Below are positions 5,213 to 5,236 of a stretch of DNA of 5,236 nucleotides, in pieces; the first letter of the stretch is position 1; each line of letters starts with the position of its first letter. The stretch comes from Clostridia bacterium (GTDB taxonomy: Bacteria; Bacillota; Clostridia; TANB77; CAG-508). Under the pieces are notes generated by a model. The model was not told the origin of the DNA, made no database searches, and saw only the letters and a program-made list of their open reading frames with translations. The position numbers and the translations under genes were made by a program. The stretch is from assembly GCA_900754285.1 (NCBI GenBank), contig CAAECB010000088.1, positions 1-5,236 on the forward strand. Direction: 5' to 3'.

Positions 5213-5236
5213 AGTTGGGTCTATGTCATTTCCGTA
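5213..5236. other. Window edge, nothing identified
   Basis: The last bases after the repeat element show no start codon with a ribosome binding site and no further repeat copy that can be confirmed. The element may continue past the window. Confidence 0.4.

Overview
The window is very AT-rich, uses strong AGGAGG-type ribosome binding sites and consensus sigma-A promoter boxes, and every well-recognised protein is of Firmicutes type. It most likely comes from a low-GC Clostridia-like Firmicute, perhaps a gut commensal; the genus cannot be named from the sequence alone.

Layout. Bases 1-150 hold no gene, but carry a 31-bp tandem repeat with promoter-like boxes. Bases 151-483 (+) encode a small protein with two identical-spacing four-cysteine motifs. 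Bases 484-594 are non-coding and look compositionally different from their surroundings. A rho-independent terminator at 591-626 ends a leftward (minus-strand) cluster that fills the rest of the window. Read in transcription order, the cluster is csoR (5018-4707), copZ (4688-4482), copA (4363-2159), tag (2077-1499) and an alpha/beta hydrolase (1524-634). To the right of csoR lie its promoter and operator (5055-5083), a strong hairpin terminator (5111-5143) and a nested hairpin and direct-repeat element (5151-5212) running towards the window edge.

Function. The core is a complete copper(I) resistance operon. CsoR is the Cu(I)-sensing repressor; its inverted-repeat operator fills the 17-bp spacer of a fully consensus TTGACA/TATAAT promoter. 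CopZ is the cytoplasmic Cu(I) chaperone and CopA is the Cu(I)-exporting P1B-type ATPase. Downstream, with no visible terminator between, sit a 3-methyladenine DNA glycosylase I gene and a hydrolase gene. These two overlap by 26 bp, and the hydrolase ribosome binding site lies inside the tag coding sequence, so they are probably translationally coupled. Whether tag and the hydrolase are really copper-induced is inference.

No new defence or mobile system is evident. The less explained parts are the repeat/hairpin element at the right edge, the long inverted repeat between copZ and copA, the Cys-rich small gene with its duplicated promoter region, and unusual residues in the CopA hinge motif. 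Two start sites are corrected here: the hydrolase starts at a GTG at 1524 and CopZ at the ATG at 4688.
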